A program made the translations under genes and the position numbers. The notes under the pieces were generated by a model. The model was not told where the DNA came from, did not search any database, and saw only the letters and a program-made list of their open reading frames with translations. Below, piece after piece: positions 31,129 through 42,166 of a stretch of 64,000 nucleotides of DNA. Origin of the DNA: Butyriboletus loyo (Eukaryota; Basidiomycota; Agaricomycetes; Boletales; Boletaceae); contig JBBPSI010000012.1 of the NCBI GenBank assembly GCA_038093515.1, positions 232,492 to 296,491 of the forward strand. Reading direction: 5' to 3'. Position 1 is the first letter of the stretch, and each line of letters starts with the position of its first letter.

Positions 31129-31541
31129 TGTTATGGTAGTGGTCTACTTATTTTCTCCTCTACCATTTGGACTACCATTTTCTCCTAGACTTTGTCTAGT
31201 TTCCTTTGAACAGTGTGACCATTCAGCTTAGTCACCATTTCCCATGCTTGGATGCTGTTTCCTTCATACTCCAGAACATTCTAGAGTATTCTGTCCTCAT
31301 TAGTCTTTATGACTCATGTGACCCGATTGGGTCATGGTCTGTGCACAGACTCCTACAGTATATAAACCCAGGCCTAGCACACTTGTAACTTATCTAGTTC
31401 TATGCAGTCTTCTGCTAGCAATTAGTTTCACTCCAGACTCTTAGTGTGCGCACTAAGACATAGTCTGAGAATCGTCTCCCAAGTCCTGCAGCTACTCCAG
31501 AGTGCTGCCTAGTGTTCTAGTTGTTAGCACCCAGCGTAACA
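31129..31541 (+). repeat. 3' LTR of Gypsy B (LTR3)
   Basis: A 413-bp LTR paired with 23550-23963. The pair differs mainly by transitions. It ends CACCCAGCGTAACA and is followed by the right TSD GATGG. Confidence 0.94.
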
Positions 31542-32608
31542 GATGGACATGGACAGATTTGCCAACATTGTGGAGTTGGGTGACACACAACTTGGTAATC
31601 ATACACTTACAGATTTCCCAATGGAAACTGAATCTATCATTGGTCATCCAGGTTGGGGAGATGATGATCCAATGGGACCACCCCTCACTTCATCATATTT
31701 TGAGAATGGAGATGCTTATACATCCTCTTCACACTCCTTTTGGAAATACTATGATTCCCTCTAAACCTTCAGGGTCTTGTGGTCAGCCAATGAAGAAGGA
31801 ACACAAAGCAAAGGCAGTCCATCTTTTGACATTTTTAGAGTTGATTGATGAGAAGGATGAGGAATCCTTTTACAGAAACACTGCTCATTGTGCTGATGGC
31901 ACTTGGAAGCATGGTCTTGACTCCCAAGACATAAATGTCTGGGACTCTACTTACCAGCAATCTGCTAAGGACTACAATGCTGTATATGATTATACTGATG
32001 AATTTGATCTTGGTGATCTGTATACTGTGGAAGCTTATGCACTAGAAGATGTCCTTTCAAAAAAGGAACTTCTATCCAATGCCTGGATGATTGACAGTGG
32101 CTGTACAGACCATGTCACACCACATGTTGATGACTTCATGGATCTTGATAACACTGAGAGAACTATGACCACTGCTAATGGCACAACCATGAAGATGTTT
32201 GGACCTGGTACTGTGCTATTATCACAGAAACTAGGGAAGGATAAGCCCATTCCACTGGAGCTTACAGGAGTTTGGTATGCACCAAATGCTGCCCATAGAC
32301 TCTTATCAGTTACCACTCTAACCAAAATTGGTTACCACTGTGAAATAACTAATCAAACCAAGATTTGGAACCCTCAAGGATGTTTGGTAGTGCAGGCTTC
32401 TGCCTTGCTTCCAAACAATCCCCTCCACTGGTTTCAGGCTGCAACACTAACTCCAGATGTCAGGATCAACTTCTTGCAGGATGTCAGATCATCTTCATTA
32501 TGGCACAACCATTTTGGTCATCCTTCCAAGAACATATTATGCCATGCTTACAAGAATATTAAGGGTATGCCAAAAATCCCTGAACCTTCTGACAGTTCAC
32601 CTTGTTGA
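31542..32608 (+). pseudogene. Copia G gag end, protease and pre-integrase region
   Basis: After Gypsy B, the Copia frame resumes. Residues LSNAWMIDSGCTDHVTP hold the Copia protease active site DSG (near 32085-32110); ANGTTMKMFGPGTVLL and WYAPNAAHRLLSV follow, then the pre-integrase signature SLWHNHFGHPSKNILCHAY (near 32495-32555). TGA at 32606-32608 interrupts the zinc-finger Cys pair, again fitting loss of a CGA codon. Confidence 0.88.
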
Positions 32609-33021
32609 GGCTGTGCCTTGGGCAAGATGCATGAACATCCCTATGTGCCTTCATCCAAGCATGCATCTTGGGTCCTTGGGCTAGTGCATTCTGACTTGGT
32701 TGAATTCCCCACACACTCTCAAACTCAGAAGCACTATTTTTTAACTTTTATTGATGACTTCTCAGCTTTTGCCTTCATGAGGTTTTTATGGCTCAAGTCT
32801 GAAGCTGCTGATGCTTTCAAAGAATTGGTCATCTGGGCTGAATATCAGTCCCAGTCTTCACTACTTGCTGTCCATTTGGATAGTGGGGGGAAATACATGT
32901 CTAAAGACATTCAGATGTTCCTCTTGTCCAGGGGCATTGAGCATCAGCTCTCTGTACCTCACTCCCTCCAACAGAATGGATGTGCAGAGTGATTTAATAG
33001 GACCATTCTGGAAAAAGAAGA
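32609..33021 (+). pseudogene. Copia G integrase, N-terminal part
   Basis: Reads GKMHEHPYVPSSKHAS, then LVHSDLVEFPTHS (first catalytic Asp), FLTFIDDFSAFAFMRF, VHLDSGGKYMSKDIQ (second Asp) and LQQNGCAE (catalytic Glu) before TGA. Gypsy C entered 30 bp later (TSD GAAGA at 33017-33021 and 41709-41713). Confidence 0.88.
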
Positions 33022-33449
33022 TGTTATGCTGGGCACTAACAACTAGAACTCTGAGGCAGCACTCTGGAGTAGCTGCAGGACTCGTGAAGCGTTTCGGAGC
33101 TGGGTCTCAGACTATGCCTTAGTGTGCACACTAAGAGTCTGGAGTGGAAACTAATTGCTAGCAGGTTACTGCGTAGAACTAGATGGGGTGCTACTGTACA
33201 AGGGTAGAGTTTATATACTACAAGGGTCTGCGCACAGACCATGGCCCAATCGGGTCGCGTGAGTCATAGAGATGAAAGAGGACGGAATACTCTAGAGACT
33301 TCTGGAGTATGGAGGAAATAGTGTCCGTGTGCAGGAAATGGTGACTAAGCTAGAACGGTTGGTACCGTTCAAAGGGAACCAGCAAAAGGCTAGGAGAAAC
33401 TAGTAGTCCAAACAGTAATGGGGAGAAAAAGTAGACCACTAACATAACA
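33022..33449 (-). repeat. 3' LTR of Gypsy C (LTR3)
   Basis: Reads on plus TGTTATGCTGGGCACTAAC to CTAACATAACA; very similar to 41280-41708. Next to it the minus strand carries the polypurine tract GGGAAGGGGGTAA (33450-33462). Confidence 0.94.
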
Positions 33450-33500
33450 TTACCCCCTTCCCATGGTGGAGACTCCGACTCCACAACTTGAATACTCCCC

Positions 33501-34264
33501 TTACTGAGATGTGCCCTCATTGAAATCATTGTTGTAAGCGTCATCAGCACTGATATCTCCCCAGACGTCCTCTCAGAAGATGCAATTGGTGACAAGGTGG
33601 CCAATGGCGCCGCATAGGCCGCAGACACGCTCTGGGAAAAACTCCTGTATATGACCAGGGGCGATCCGGTGGCAGAAGGGACAGGTGTAGCTGGGACAGT
33701 TACGACGGAAGTGGCTGATTGTGCTGCACTCGAAGCAGAGTTGTGGGCGGACGAGGCGAGGTCGAGCAGGGCATGGGCTGAAAGCCGGGGATCTGTCGTC
33801 CAAGACGATAGGGGAATCACAAGTGCCCCGACTGGCGAGGTAGGGAGGTGGGGGTCCGTATGAAGAGTCATTAGAACTGCCAGCTGCTGCAGGGGGAGAG
33901 GAGACTCTAGGGATGAGCTGGATAGCTGGGGTTCCTCGTCGAGTAGACGGTTGGGGGGTGATGGAGTGGACGGCCCTGTTGGTGATCCTTCTTCCTGCAG
34001 CGGTGAGGGTGACTGACCGGGGGATAGCTCCAACCTGGAGGAGCGCCTGGTGAGGTTGGCGACGCACTGTGTGAGGCAGTAAGGGGAAGTGTCGACATTG
34101 GTCCAAAAGGACTCCAGGGATTCCCCAGTGGTCTCGCGGGACGAGTCTGCTACCAATGTGGTTGCAGGAGACTCCCGGGTGGATGGCGCAGGGACAGGTA
34201 GTGGTGGAGGAGATCCTCCCGCAACAGGGCGAGGCACTGGATTGGGGCCACGAGCCATGGGACA
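33501..34264 (-). pseudogene. Gypsy C ORF3, zinc-knuckle part
   Basis: The same C-terminal two thirds as in B: Pro/Ser/Thr-rich region, then CFECSTISHFRRNC, CPFCHRIAPGHIQEFF (last Cys replaced by Phe) and CGLCGAIGHLVTNC. One TGA follows NCIF, then the frame runs to TAA at 33501-33503. Here the reading frame is continuous where B has a one-base deletion, which shows that the knuckles belong to the same protein as the N-terminal part beyond the LTR1 insertion. A start-like ATG at 34283 lies in LTR1 and is not its real start. Confidence 0.78.
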
Positions 34265-35084
34265 TGTTACGCTGATAGCGCACAATAACTAGCAGCGAGC
34301 ACTTGACTAGGGGCTCGAGCCTAATAAGGAAAGTGCCGACTCGCGTGAACGACGCTATCGGGTGTCTTGCAAAGCAAGTGTCGGCGAGATCTTGTGTGGT
34401 GGCGACCAGACGAGATCGAGCAGGCTCTTATCGGCTTTATCGGCAAGAGATGGGTATAATGCTAGATTACTATGCACTTGGTAGATGCGTAGAATTAGCT
34501 AAAGAACTCGTACTACTCTAAGTACGATCTTATATACTGTGGGGTATCGTGCACAGACCGAGCTGTGCGTGGCAGCGAGGGCAAAGGGCTATGAGTCCGT
34601 CCGAGTCATAGCGGCGAAAGAAGGAAGCGGCAAAGTGCCGGTAACGAGGGAGCGAAGCTCCGAGCAAGATGGCGACATCGTCAGCGAATAGAAGAGCTGA
34701 AGGCGAAGCGACGATGTCCATGAGGCGAGCCCCACAGGGCGAAGGGTGCGCGAACGGCGGAGCCCTTGGATACGGGTCTCGACGCGAAGGTACTGACGCG
34801 TCGTAATCTAGTCACGTGCTAGTCACGTGATGTAAGAAATGTCATTGGTCAAAGAAAGAGGGACGCGACAGCTCAGCTGAAGGTCCGGCCCGACGGGGCG
34901 AGAAGACAGGGGCTATCTCGTGCAACGGCACAGAGACTCGCAGGAGCAACCGGGGAAGTGGATAACGTCCACTAGGCGACTGGGGAGCGGGCGATGGGCG
35001 GCATCGCGAGGCGGCGGGGGCGGCGGGGACGCGTAAGCGTGGGAAAACGAGTGGCGGGGTACGCTTAGGGGTAAAACTGTAACA
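34265..35084 (-). repeat. Solo LTR1, reversed, in ORF3 of Gypsy C
   Basis: An 820-bp LTR1, TGTTACGCTGATAGCG to AAACTGTAACA on plus, flanked by GGACA (34260-34264 and 35085-35089). Nearly identical to 4858-5677. Very CpG-rich. Confidence 0.95.
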
Positions 35085-35557
35085 GGACAGAGGTAGCCGA
35101 TGCGGTCGGTGGAGTGGAGATAGAACTGTCACTCCCTAGGAGCAAGGGCTATCAGGATGGGGCGGAGGACTGGGGCCAGAATACCTGGCAGCAACTGATC
35201 GATGACATATCCAAATCCCTCCACATGGAGAATGTCGAGGGTATATCCTCAAGCCTCCATCAAGGAAGACTTGAGGGTGGCGGCATAAATGGGGGGTTGA
35301 TTGTCAGGGCAGAGGCAGGTATGGACAGTGCGGGCGAGGGCATACGAGCGGTATAGGGAGGCGAGGGTATGGAGGACATAATCTCCAGTGAAATCCATGC
35401 GTTGTTCAAGGGTGTAGGTGGCGACGGGGTTTTCTAGGACGGCGGCATAAAGGACGCGGCGGGAGGTGACTGGGAGACAAGACGAGCGGACGGGAGGCTG
35501 AGGCGGAAGCAGAGCATTGTTTTCGATGGGAGCATTTTCAGCTGGAGGGATAGCCAT
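35085..35557 (-). pseudogene. Gypsy C ORF3, N-terminal part
   Basis: ATG at 35557 opens AIPPAENAPIENNALLPP. Conserved blocks LENPVATYTLEQRMDFTGDY and YVIDQLLPGILAPVL match element B. TGA stops at 35249-35251 and after LAPRE correspond to CGA-like codons. ATG lies two codons after the pol TAA (35564-35566) in the same frame. Confidence 0.75.
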
Positions 35558-35563
35558 CTTTGT

Positions 35564-36457
35564 TTATTGTGAGGATGGGGAGGGAAAATCCTTTGGGTGA
35601 CACAGTTTATAAGCCTTGAGCAAGGCCTGCACATGGACCAGGTTCCCATTTGGTTCCCAGGTGTTCTCTGCTGCGGAGTATCCCTTCCAGGACACCAGGA
35701 ATTGGCAGCGTCCCTTAGATCCGCGATGTGATAGGATCAGATCGATCTCGTACTCTTTATCTCCGTCTATCGCTTCCAGAGGGGGATTGGTAAAGTTTGG
35801 GCCGTGCTCCGCTGTTTTGCGATAAGGAGTCAGGAGTGATGCATGGAAGACATCATGAATCTTCCATGTTGGTGGTAATCAGAGCCTGTATGCCACCAGG
35901 GAGATGACTTGGGCAATTTCAAACAGACCTTCCTGTCTAGGGGCAAGCTTCTTTGATGGGTACCTGAGTCTCAGGTTGCGCCCTTTGAGCCAAACTTTAT
36001 CGCCAGTCTTCCATGGGTGGAACTTGGAAGAGATCTGTTCCTTCATCAACCATCGTGCCTTCTTGTGGGCTTCCAGGGCTTCCGTTCGGGCACCCATGAG
36101 TTCCAAGAGTCTGGACTCGAGGGCGGGGAGAAACGTCTTTCCAATTGGAGGATAAGACCTAGGTTTGTATCCGACCATCAACGAGAAGGGAGTTACGTTG
36201 GTCGAGGAATGGGTCATCAAATTGTGGGAGAATTCAGCCATGGGGAGTAGTTCAGCCCATCGTTCCGGGTGGCCATCACAGAAGATCCGTAGGTACGTTT
36301 CCAATTCTTGGTTGACTCGCTCAGTTTCACCATCAGTCTGAGGGTGGTACGCGGAGGAGAGGGCAAGGTCATAGTCAAGGAGCCTTGCAAGTTCCCTAGC
36401 AAAGGCAGAGGCAAACTGTGGTCCTTGATCAGAGATGCAGCGGGAATGGAGGCCGAA
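35564..36457 (-). CDS. Gypsy C integrase C-terminal half and chromodomain
   Basis: Reads ISDQGPQFASAFAREL, HPQTDGETERVNQELE (catalytic Glu), the host-range GPY-like stretch KKLAPRQEGLFEIAQVIS, and a chromodomain (EYEIDLILSHRGSKGRC, SWKGYSAAENTWEP, about 35590-35760). One TGA-type stop after AYRL (35879-35881) and one after VFL upstream separate otherwise open frames. Ends SSQ then TAA at 35564-35566. Confidence 0.9.
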
Positions 36458-37732
36458 TCAAAGGAAGACAGTTTTGAAAAATAAAAATAACTGGGCAACT
36501 CCTGCTGCATGAATGTCCTTGTTGCAAGGGGAATAAATTACCCCCTTCGTAAGCCCATGGTCTACCATGACCATGACTGAATCATGACCTAGAGAGAGGG
36601 GAAGACTGGTGATGAGGTCGACTGAGAGCTGTTCGAATGGACGGGAGGCCACGCTGGCCAGGGGAGTGAGAGGGGGAATGGTGGGGTGAGTATTGACCTT
36701 ATGTGCCTGGCAAACGGCACAACCAGAGACGAAGCGCCGGATGAGGTTTGCCATACCAGCCCACCAGTAATCCCGTTGCACCAGGTTCTGGGTGCAAAAG
36801 ATTCCACCGTGGCCGCCTGCGGGGCTTTCGTGCAGGGATCGGATGAGGTCAACACGAGCTGCTTCCGGGATGTAGCATTTCTTCCAGAAGTACAATTCCT
36901 TGCCGTTGAAGTCCCAATCGCCTGCATTCATTTTGGGGAAGAGCGGGAAGTCTTCGTAGAGAGCCTGCATGCAGCGTTTGATCATAGGATCACTGGGAGA
37001 CGAGGTGGTGATTTTTTCTGCAAGAGCCAGGTTGATTTTCCTGGCGAAGAGGTTCTCGGGAAGGAGGGTGACTTCCTGATTGTCCACGGAGGTGTCGACA
37101 TCGTCACATCCAGATAGGGCATCTGCAGGGCCCATCTGAGTACCCAGGATGTGGTGGAAGTGCAGGTCGAAATCCTGCAGGAACATCAGCCAGCGGGCTT
37201 GCTGGTGGGACAACTTGTTTGGTTGGCGGAAGTAGGTGAGATTCTTATGGTCAGTGAGAATCTCCACCTGATGGCCGGTGCCCTGCAGGTAGTGCCACCA
37301 TTCTTTCAATGCATGAATAACCACGAGCAACTCGTGATTGTAGATATCGTAATTTCGCTTGGCAGGGGAGAGCGTCTTTGACAAATAGGTGCAAGGATGT
37401 AGGTAGCCATTGACATCCTTCTGCATGAGTACCGCTCCGGTAGCGGTGAGGGAGGCATCTGTCATGACAGCAAACAGCTTCATGACATTGGGCATTGAGA
37501 GAACAGGTTGTCATAAGAACGACTGTTTGATTGCTTGGAACACCTGTTCGCAAGCCGGAGTCCACGCCCATGGGGAGTTCTTCTTTGTCAGGTCATGGAG
37601 AGGTTTTGCAATGTGGGAGAAGTCCTGGATAAATCTCTGATAGAAATTGCAAAACCCAATGAAGGACCTGACAGCCTTCACTGAGGTAGGAGGGTTCCAT
37701 TCGTGAATGGCCTTCAATTTAGTGGGGTCCAT
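36458..37732 (-). CDS. Gypsy C RNase H and integrase N-terminal half
   Basis: The 345-residue open frame from 37495 has RNase H (MTDASLTATGAVLMQK, YNHELLVVIHALKEW, LTDHKNLTYF), the integrase zinc finger (GGHGGIFCTQNLVQ, CAVCQAHK) and the first catalytic Asp (LSVDLITSLPLS). The short frame 37511-37732 before it holds the RT connection SFIGFCNFYQRFIQDFSH. A single stop after SFL separates them; both are in the same frame as RT. Confidence 0.9.
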
Positions 37733-38608
37733 CTTGACCTGTCCTTCTCAGACCATCATTCCGAGGTACTCCACTTCTTCGGTGTTAAATGAGCATTTTT
37801 CCAGCTTGAGGAATAGTTTATGCTCTCGTAGCCTCTCCAAGACTTGGATCGTTCGAGCTTTGTGCTCGGCGGTGGTGGCAGAATGGATTAGAAGGTCATC
37901 CATGTAGATGATGAGCCATCCTTTGGCCATGAGGTCACTGAAGATATGGTCCATCAAGGCTTGGAACGTGGCGGGGAAATTGCATAGTCCGAAGAACATC
38001 ACAGTTGGTTTGAACAAACCTTGAGGGGTGATGAATGCCACCTTCCAGCGGTCGTTCGGTTTGATCAGGACATTGTTATATCCCCATTGGATATCCATCT
38101 TAGTGAAGATTTTTGACCCTTTGAGATGGTCGACGAGATCAGAGATGAGAGGGAGTGGGTAGGCATTCTTGACCATATGAGAATTTAGATACCAGTAGTC
38201 TTGACAAGGCTGCAGCAAGCCATCCTTCTTGGATACGAAGAAGAAGGGGGCGGCTTGAGGGGACTTGGAAGGGGTGATCTTCCCGGACTTCAGGTGTTCT
38301 TCGATGAATGCCTTGCATGCCTCTGACTCTTTTGGGTTCAGAGGATAGACCTTTGCGACTTTCGGAACAAAGTCTTTATCGAGGTCAATGGTGTGGTCAA
38401 ACGACCTGGACGGGGGTAACTCCTCGGTGTTCTTTTTGTCAAAGACATCAGCGAACGACTTGAACAGGGTTGGGAGGACTGCTTTTTCTTTGACGGCTTG
38501 GGCAGCGATTTCGGTGGCGATGGTTGCCTTTCTAACAGGGTAGGCATCCTTTGCTGAAGCATCTACTCGCTTCTTCCAGAGCTTGGCGATCTTGGAGTCT
38601 GGGTCCAA
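37733..38608 (-). CDS. Gypsy C reverse transcriptase
   Basis: An open 286-residue frame with [46 protein letters not shown] (catalytic Asp), FGLCNFPATFQALMDH and [11 protein letters not shown] (YMDD near 37905). The stop after EYLGMMV at 37748-37750 is read as TGA where Arg or Trp is expected. It copies the element RNA into DNA inside particles. Confidence 0.92.
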
Positions 38609-39121
38609 GTCCAGGTACCATACGAGGTAGCGCTGCGCGATTGCCCAAGGGGAGTCGTGTCAGGGTTTCTTAATTTGATCTGGGAGATCGATGTGGCCAG
38701 TGGCCCAATCTATTACCGGGTTTGCTTCTCTCAACCACGGTAAGCCCAAGATCATGTTTTCTCTGCTGATATTGAGGACTAGGAAGCTTCACTCCTCCTC
38801 GGTTTCTCCAATCCTGATGGAGATAGTGACCTTGTGTCGAATTACTCCTCCTTGATTATTTGACCCATTCACGTTCTGGGCACTAAGTGGCTTGGGTACC
38901 CGTTCCATTGGCAGTTTCTTTCACTTCACTAGATTGTGATCTATGAAGCATCCGCTTGTGCCACTGTCCACCAGGGCGAATGTGTCGACGATTTGTCCCC
39001 CTTCATGCGTGAATATTGATACTGGAACTCAGATAGATTGTGCATTGGGATTCGATAAAACTACAGGGGCGATTACATGGAGAGGCGAAGACATCGAAAC
39101 TTCCCTCTCTTCTAAAAATCC
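38609..39121 (-). pseudogene. Gypsy C protease
   Basis: In the same frame as RT and -1 to gag. Active-site block FALVDSGTSGCFIDH near 38945-38990, then ENMILGLPWLREANPVIDW near 38715-38760. Several TGA or TAA stops (after NAQSI, LVK, KKP) break it. Confidence 0.85.
39112..39121 (-). promoter_or_regulatory. Candidate -1 frameshift site of Gypsy C (GGATTTT plus stop)
   Basis: The minus strand reads GGATTTTTAG; gag ends AAG-GAT-TTT-TAG and the protease frame is GGA-TTT-TTA. Identical to element B. Confidence 0.65.
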
Positions 39122-39363
39122 TTTGGCCAGGCTTCAGCCACTTTGGTTGCTGTGATGGGCAGCCTTTCTTCTTCTTCACTGAAGCATGCCTTGAGGACGT
39201 TCAAGACATCTTCCTGTTGGGTGCCTCGACCTTTCAACTCAGACAAGTAGTCGACAAGTGGGGAGGGCTTTGGTTCGGGGGGCGTGACGACGGCGGCGCG
39301 TGCACGCTGAGGATTACAAGGAGGATGAGAAGGTGGTCCTCGGAGATTCTGTCCATTGCGTGG
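39112..39363 (-). pseudogene. Gypsy C gag, C-terminal part
   Basis: Continues the gag frame after the LTR1 insertion: Pro-rich linker, SPLVDYLSELKGRGTQQED, LNVLKACFSEEEERLP and VAEAWPKDF before TAG. This stretch is open, unlike the matching part of B. Confidence 0.82.
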
Positions 39364-40161
39364 TGTTACAGTTTTACCCCTAAGCGTACCCCGCCACTCG
39401 TTTTCCCATGCTCATGTGCTGCCGCCGCCCATCGCCCCCTCCCTAGTCGCCTAGTGGACGCTATCCACTTCCCCGATTGTTCCGCAAGTCTCAGTGTCAC
39501 TACACTGAGATAGCCCCTGTCTTGTCGCCCCATCAGGCTGGACCCACAGCTGAGCTGTCGCATCCTCTTATTCTTTATCCAATGACATTTGGTTCATCAC
39601 GTGACTAGCACGTGACTAGATTACGACGTGTCGCACCTTCACATCGAGACCCGTATCCAAGGGCTCCGCTGTTCGAGTCCCCTTTGCCCTGTGGGCTGCA
39701 CCTCGTGGACATCGTCACTTCGTCTTCTGCTCTTCTCATTTGCTGACGGTGTCGCCACCTTATCTGGAGCTTCACTCCCTCGTTACTGGCACTTTGCCGC
39801 TCCACATTTCGTGGTTATGACTCGACACGACTCATAACCCTTCACCCTCACTGCCACGCACAGCTCGGTCTGTGCACCGTATCTATTCAGTATATATACC
39901 AGCATACTTAGCACAGTACGACTTCCCTAGCTAATTCTACGCATCTACCAAGTGCATAGTAATCTAGCAGTATACCCCATCTGCCGATAGAGCCGATAAG
40001 CTTCAGCTCGATCTCATCTGGTCACCACCATATGACATCTCGCCGACACTTGCTCTGCAGAAGCCCGATAGTGTCGCCTACGCGAGTTGGCCAGTTTCCT
40101 CATTAGGCTCGAGCCCCTATAAGTGCTCACTCGCTACCTATTGTGCGCTACCAGCATAACA
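39364..40161 (+). repeat. Solo LTR1 in the gag of Gypsy C
   Basis: A 798-bp LTR1, TGTTACAGTTTTACC to CAGCATAACA, flanked by CGTGG (39359-39363 and 40162-40166). More diverged than the 820-bp pair, so a different subfamily or older. Confidence 0.94.
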
Positions 40162-40910
40162 CGTGGGGGGCGAGGATGGTTGGTGGAACGGCAGCCGACT
40201 TGGTGGCAGATGAAGCATTTGTTCTGCTTCATGTACTCCACACGCTGCATGGGAGTAAGTTGGATGGCATCGACATCCATGGTGTTGGGGTCCCTTCGGC
40301 TGGTTGAAGGTTTGGACGAGGAAGAGAAGGTGGGGATGTAGCGCTTTCCTGTGTGGAGGTTGTCGATACGTTTATGCTGGGCGTGGAGGGTGGAAGACTT
40401 TTCAGCCCAACCAGCAAGTGTAGTGGGAGGCTTCTCACACGAAAGGACGGATTCAGCAAGGCAGGGGTCAAGTCCACGGATGAACCACTTGATGAGGGCC
40501 TTCTCGTCGATGATTCCAGACTTCGCTGTGAGGAGTTGGAACTCCGTGATGTAGGTGTCATAGCCGTCTTTGCAGTTGGCTTTGTTCTGGGTGAGGTTCC
40601 CCAGGTCAATACGGGCGCTTTCCCCTACGTCAAAGGGGTGGAAGACTCTTTGGAAGTCCTCGCAAACAGTCTTGAATTCTTTCTTTGCCTCGGTGGGGTG
40701 CCCATCTAGGGCGAGGGCCATCCAGCCTTCAGAAAACATTTTTCCTTTCCCTTCACTCATTTTCATGAGGAGGGCACTGATTTTTGACTTATCGTCGGGG
40801 AAGGCTGCTTGATTTGCATCGAAATAAGTACGCATGGTGAGGAGCCATCGGGAGGCATCCTCATTCAAGCTGGAGAAATCCTTGGGGACAATGTTTTTCT
40901 TTTCTGACAT
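40162..40910 (-). CDS. Gypsy C gag, capsid and zinc finger
   Basis: ATG 40910 opens SEKKNIVPKDFSSLNEDASR. The capsid-like core includes MFSEGWMALALDGHPTEA, ESARIDLGNLTQNKAN and LIKWFIRGLDPCLAESV. The zinc finger reads CFICHQVGCRSTNH, a C-x2-C-x4-C-x4-H variant in place of the usual CCHC. The frame is open up to the LTR1 insertion and would continue at 39363. The Pro/Asp-rich stretch 40911-41160 upstream is open in the same frame, so the true start may be further upstream. Confidence 0.86.
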
Positions 40911-41279
40911 GTTGTTGTCATCGTCGTCAGGGAAGTATGCGGGCAGGTAGTACGGTGGGGATGGAGAGCGGGAAATGTGGGGAGTTCTGTCAAGGTAGTC
41001 GCTGTTATAGTTGTCATCGTCCAGTGCCTGTTCAGATCCTTGCCCTAGACCCTGGTCCTCGGGTTGGTAAGAGGGTTCGGGGTCAGGCTGGGGCAGAGGG
41101 TCTGGCTGGGCAGGAGAATGTGGCGGCGATGGGTTGTCAACGACAATAGGTTCCGGTTCAGGTGATGGAATGCAGAAAGAGCAACCAACATGTCTTGAGT
41201 GTGGGATGGAAATGGTGGGCGAGAGGGGAGGGCAGCTTTACTGCTGAGAAGCAGAAGCGAGGTGAAGATCTAGTTCTTT
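40911..41279 (-). other. Gypsy C leader and PBS
   Basis: Next to the LTR the minus strand reads AAAGAACTAGATC (PBS as in B). The remainder is a Pro/Gln-rich, then Asp-rich reading frame (EPIVVDNPSPPHSP, QALDDDNYNSDYLD) continuous with gag but lacking an in-frame ATG. Confidence 0.6.
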
Positions 41280-41708
41280 TGTTATGCTGGGCGCTAACAA
41301 CTAGAACTCTGAGGCAGCACTCTGGAGTAGCCGCAGGACTTGTGAAGCATTTTCTGAGCTGGGTCACAGACTATGCCTTAGTGTGCACACTAAGAGTCTG
41401 GAGTGGAAACTAATTGCTAGCAGGTTACTGCGTAGAACTAGATGGGGTGCTACTGTACAAGGGTAGAGTTTATATACTACAAGGGTCTGCGCACAGACCA
41501 TGGTCCAATCGGGTCACGTGAGTCGTAGAGACGAAAGAGGATGGAATACTCTAGAGACTTCTGGAGTATGGAGGAAATAGTGTCCGTGCACGGGAAATGG
41601 TGACTAAGCTAGAACGGTTGGTACCATTCAAAGGGAACCAGCAAAAGGCTAGGAGAAACTAGTAGTCCAAACAGTAATGGGGAGAAAAAGTAGACCACTA
41701 CCATAACA
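41280..41708 (-). repeat. 5' LTR of Gypsy C (LTR3)
   Basis: A 429-bp LTR; pairs with 33022-33449 with few differences. The minus strand has GGTCTGTGCGCA 23 nt before its TATATAAAC box. Confidence 0.94.
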
Positions 41709-42166
41709 GAAGAAGCAATGTGTCACATGGCCTGTCTACCTAGGGTCTTCTGGCAGGACACAATAGAAATCTCACTTCACATCTACAATTGCCAACCAAT
41801 GTGTCATCATAATTGGAAAACCCCTATTTAGATGTTCTCTAGGGAGAAACCAGATGTTTCTTACTTCTGGGTATTTGGATGCCATGCATATGTTTTTATT
41901 AAGAAGGAACTCAGAGACAATAAGTTGTCTCTGAAATCAGAACAAGCCACTTTCATCAGATATGAATCTGGCACCAAAGATTATCGCTTTTGGTCTCCAA
42001 CCTGAAGACATGTTCTTGTAGAGTCCATTGTGACTTTTGATGAAGAATCCTTCCCATATTGTTTCAAAGAACAGGACAATAGACAAGCTGCAATTCTGCC
42101 TGCTATTCTTACAACAGATGCTGATGAAATTGGAGATGATGAAGATAGTACATCTGATGCCCCACC
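41709..42166 (+). pseudogene. Copia G integrase, C-terminal part
   Basis: Resumes directly after Gypsy C: FWQDTIEISLHIYNCQP, then a region reading GCHAYVFIKKELRDNK and SLKTCSCRV-like frames, then an acidic stretch TTDADEIGDDEDSTSDAPP. Shifts and stops are frequent. It is cut by solo LTR2 at 42167 (TSD CCACC). Confidence 0.72.

Larger units (their letters stand above)
23550..31541 (+). mobile_element. Ty3/Gypsy chromovirus, element B
   Basis: LTR3-type LTRs at both ends, exact TSD GATGG (23545-23549 and 31542-31546), self-priming PBS, gag, -1 shift, protease-RT-RNase H-integrase-chromodomain, an extra ORF with zinc knuckles, and a polypurine tract GGGAAGGGGGTAA. It contains a reversed solo LTR2 and a solo LTR4. 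Many TGA, TAG and TAA stops make it non-autonomous. It is the same family as element C, which is better preserved. Confidence 0.94.
33022..41708 (-). mobile_element. Ty3/Gypsy chromovirus, element C
   Basis: Same family as B, opposite strand, exact TSD GAAGA, LTR3 at both ends (429 and 428 bp), self-priming PBS and polypurine tract. Pol is one frame from protease to chromodomain with only a few stops, so it is younger than B. Two LTR1 copies sit inside it: 34265-35084 (TSD GGACA) in ORF3 and 39364-40161 (TSD CGTGG) in gag. Confidence 0.95.

Noticed and set aside
30377..31231. A separate 284-residue Pro/Ser-rich ORF in Gypsy B
   Set aside because: Element C shows that its first part is the middle of ORF3; the second part is a frame artefact after a one-base deletion.
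34265..34521. Open frame in LTR1 (72 residues, also at 5421-5639)
   Set aside because: It recurs only because the LTR1 copies are nearly identical; the 820-bp LTR is fully explained as a repeat.
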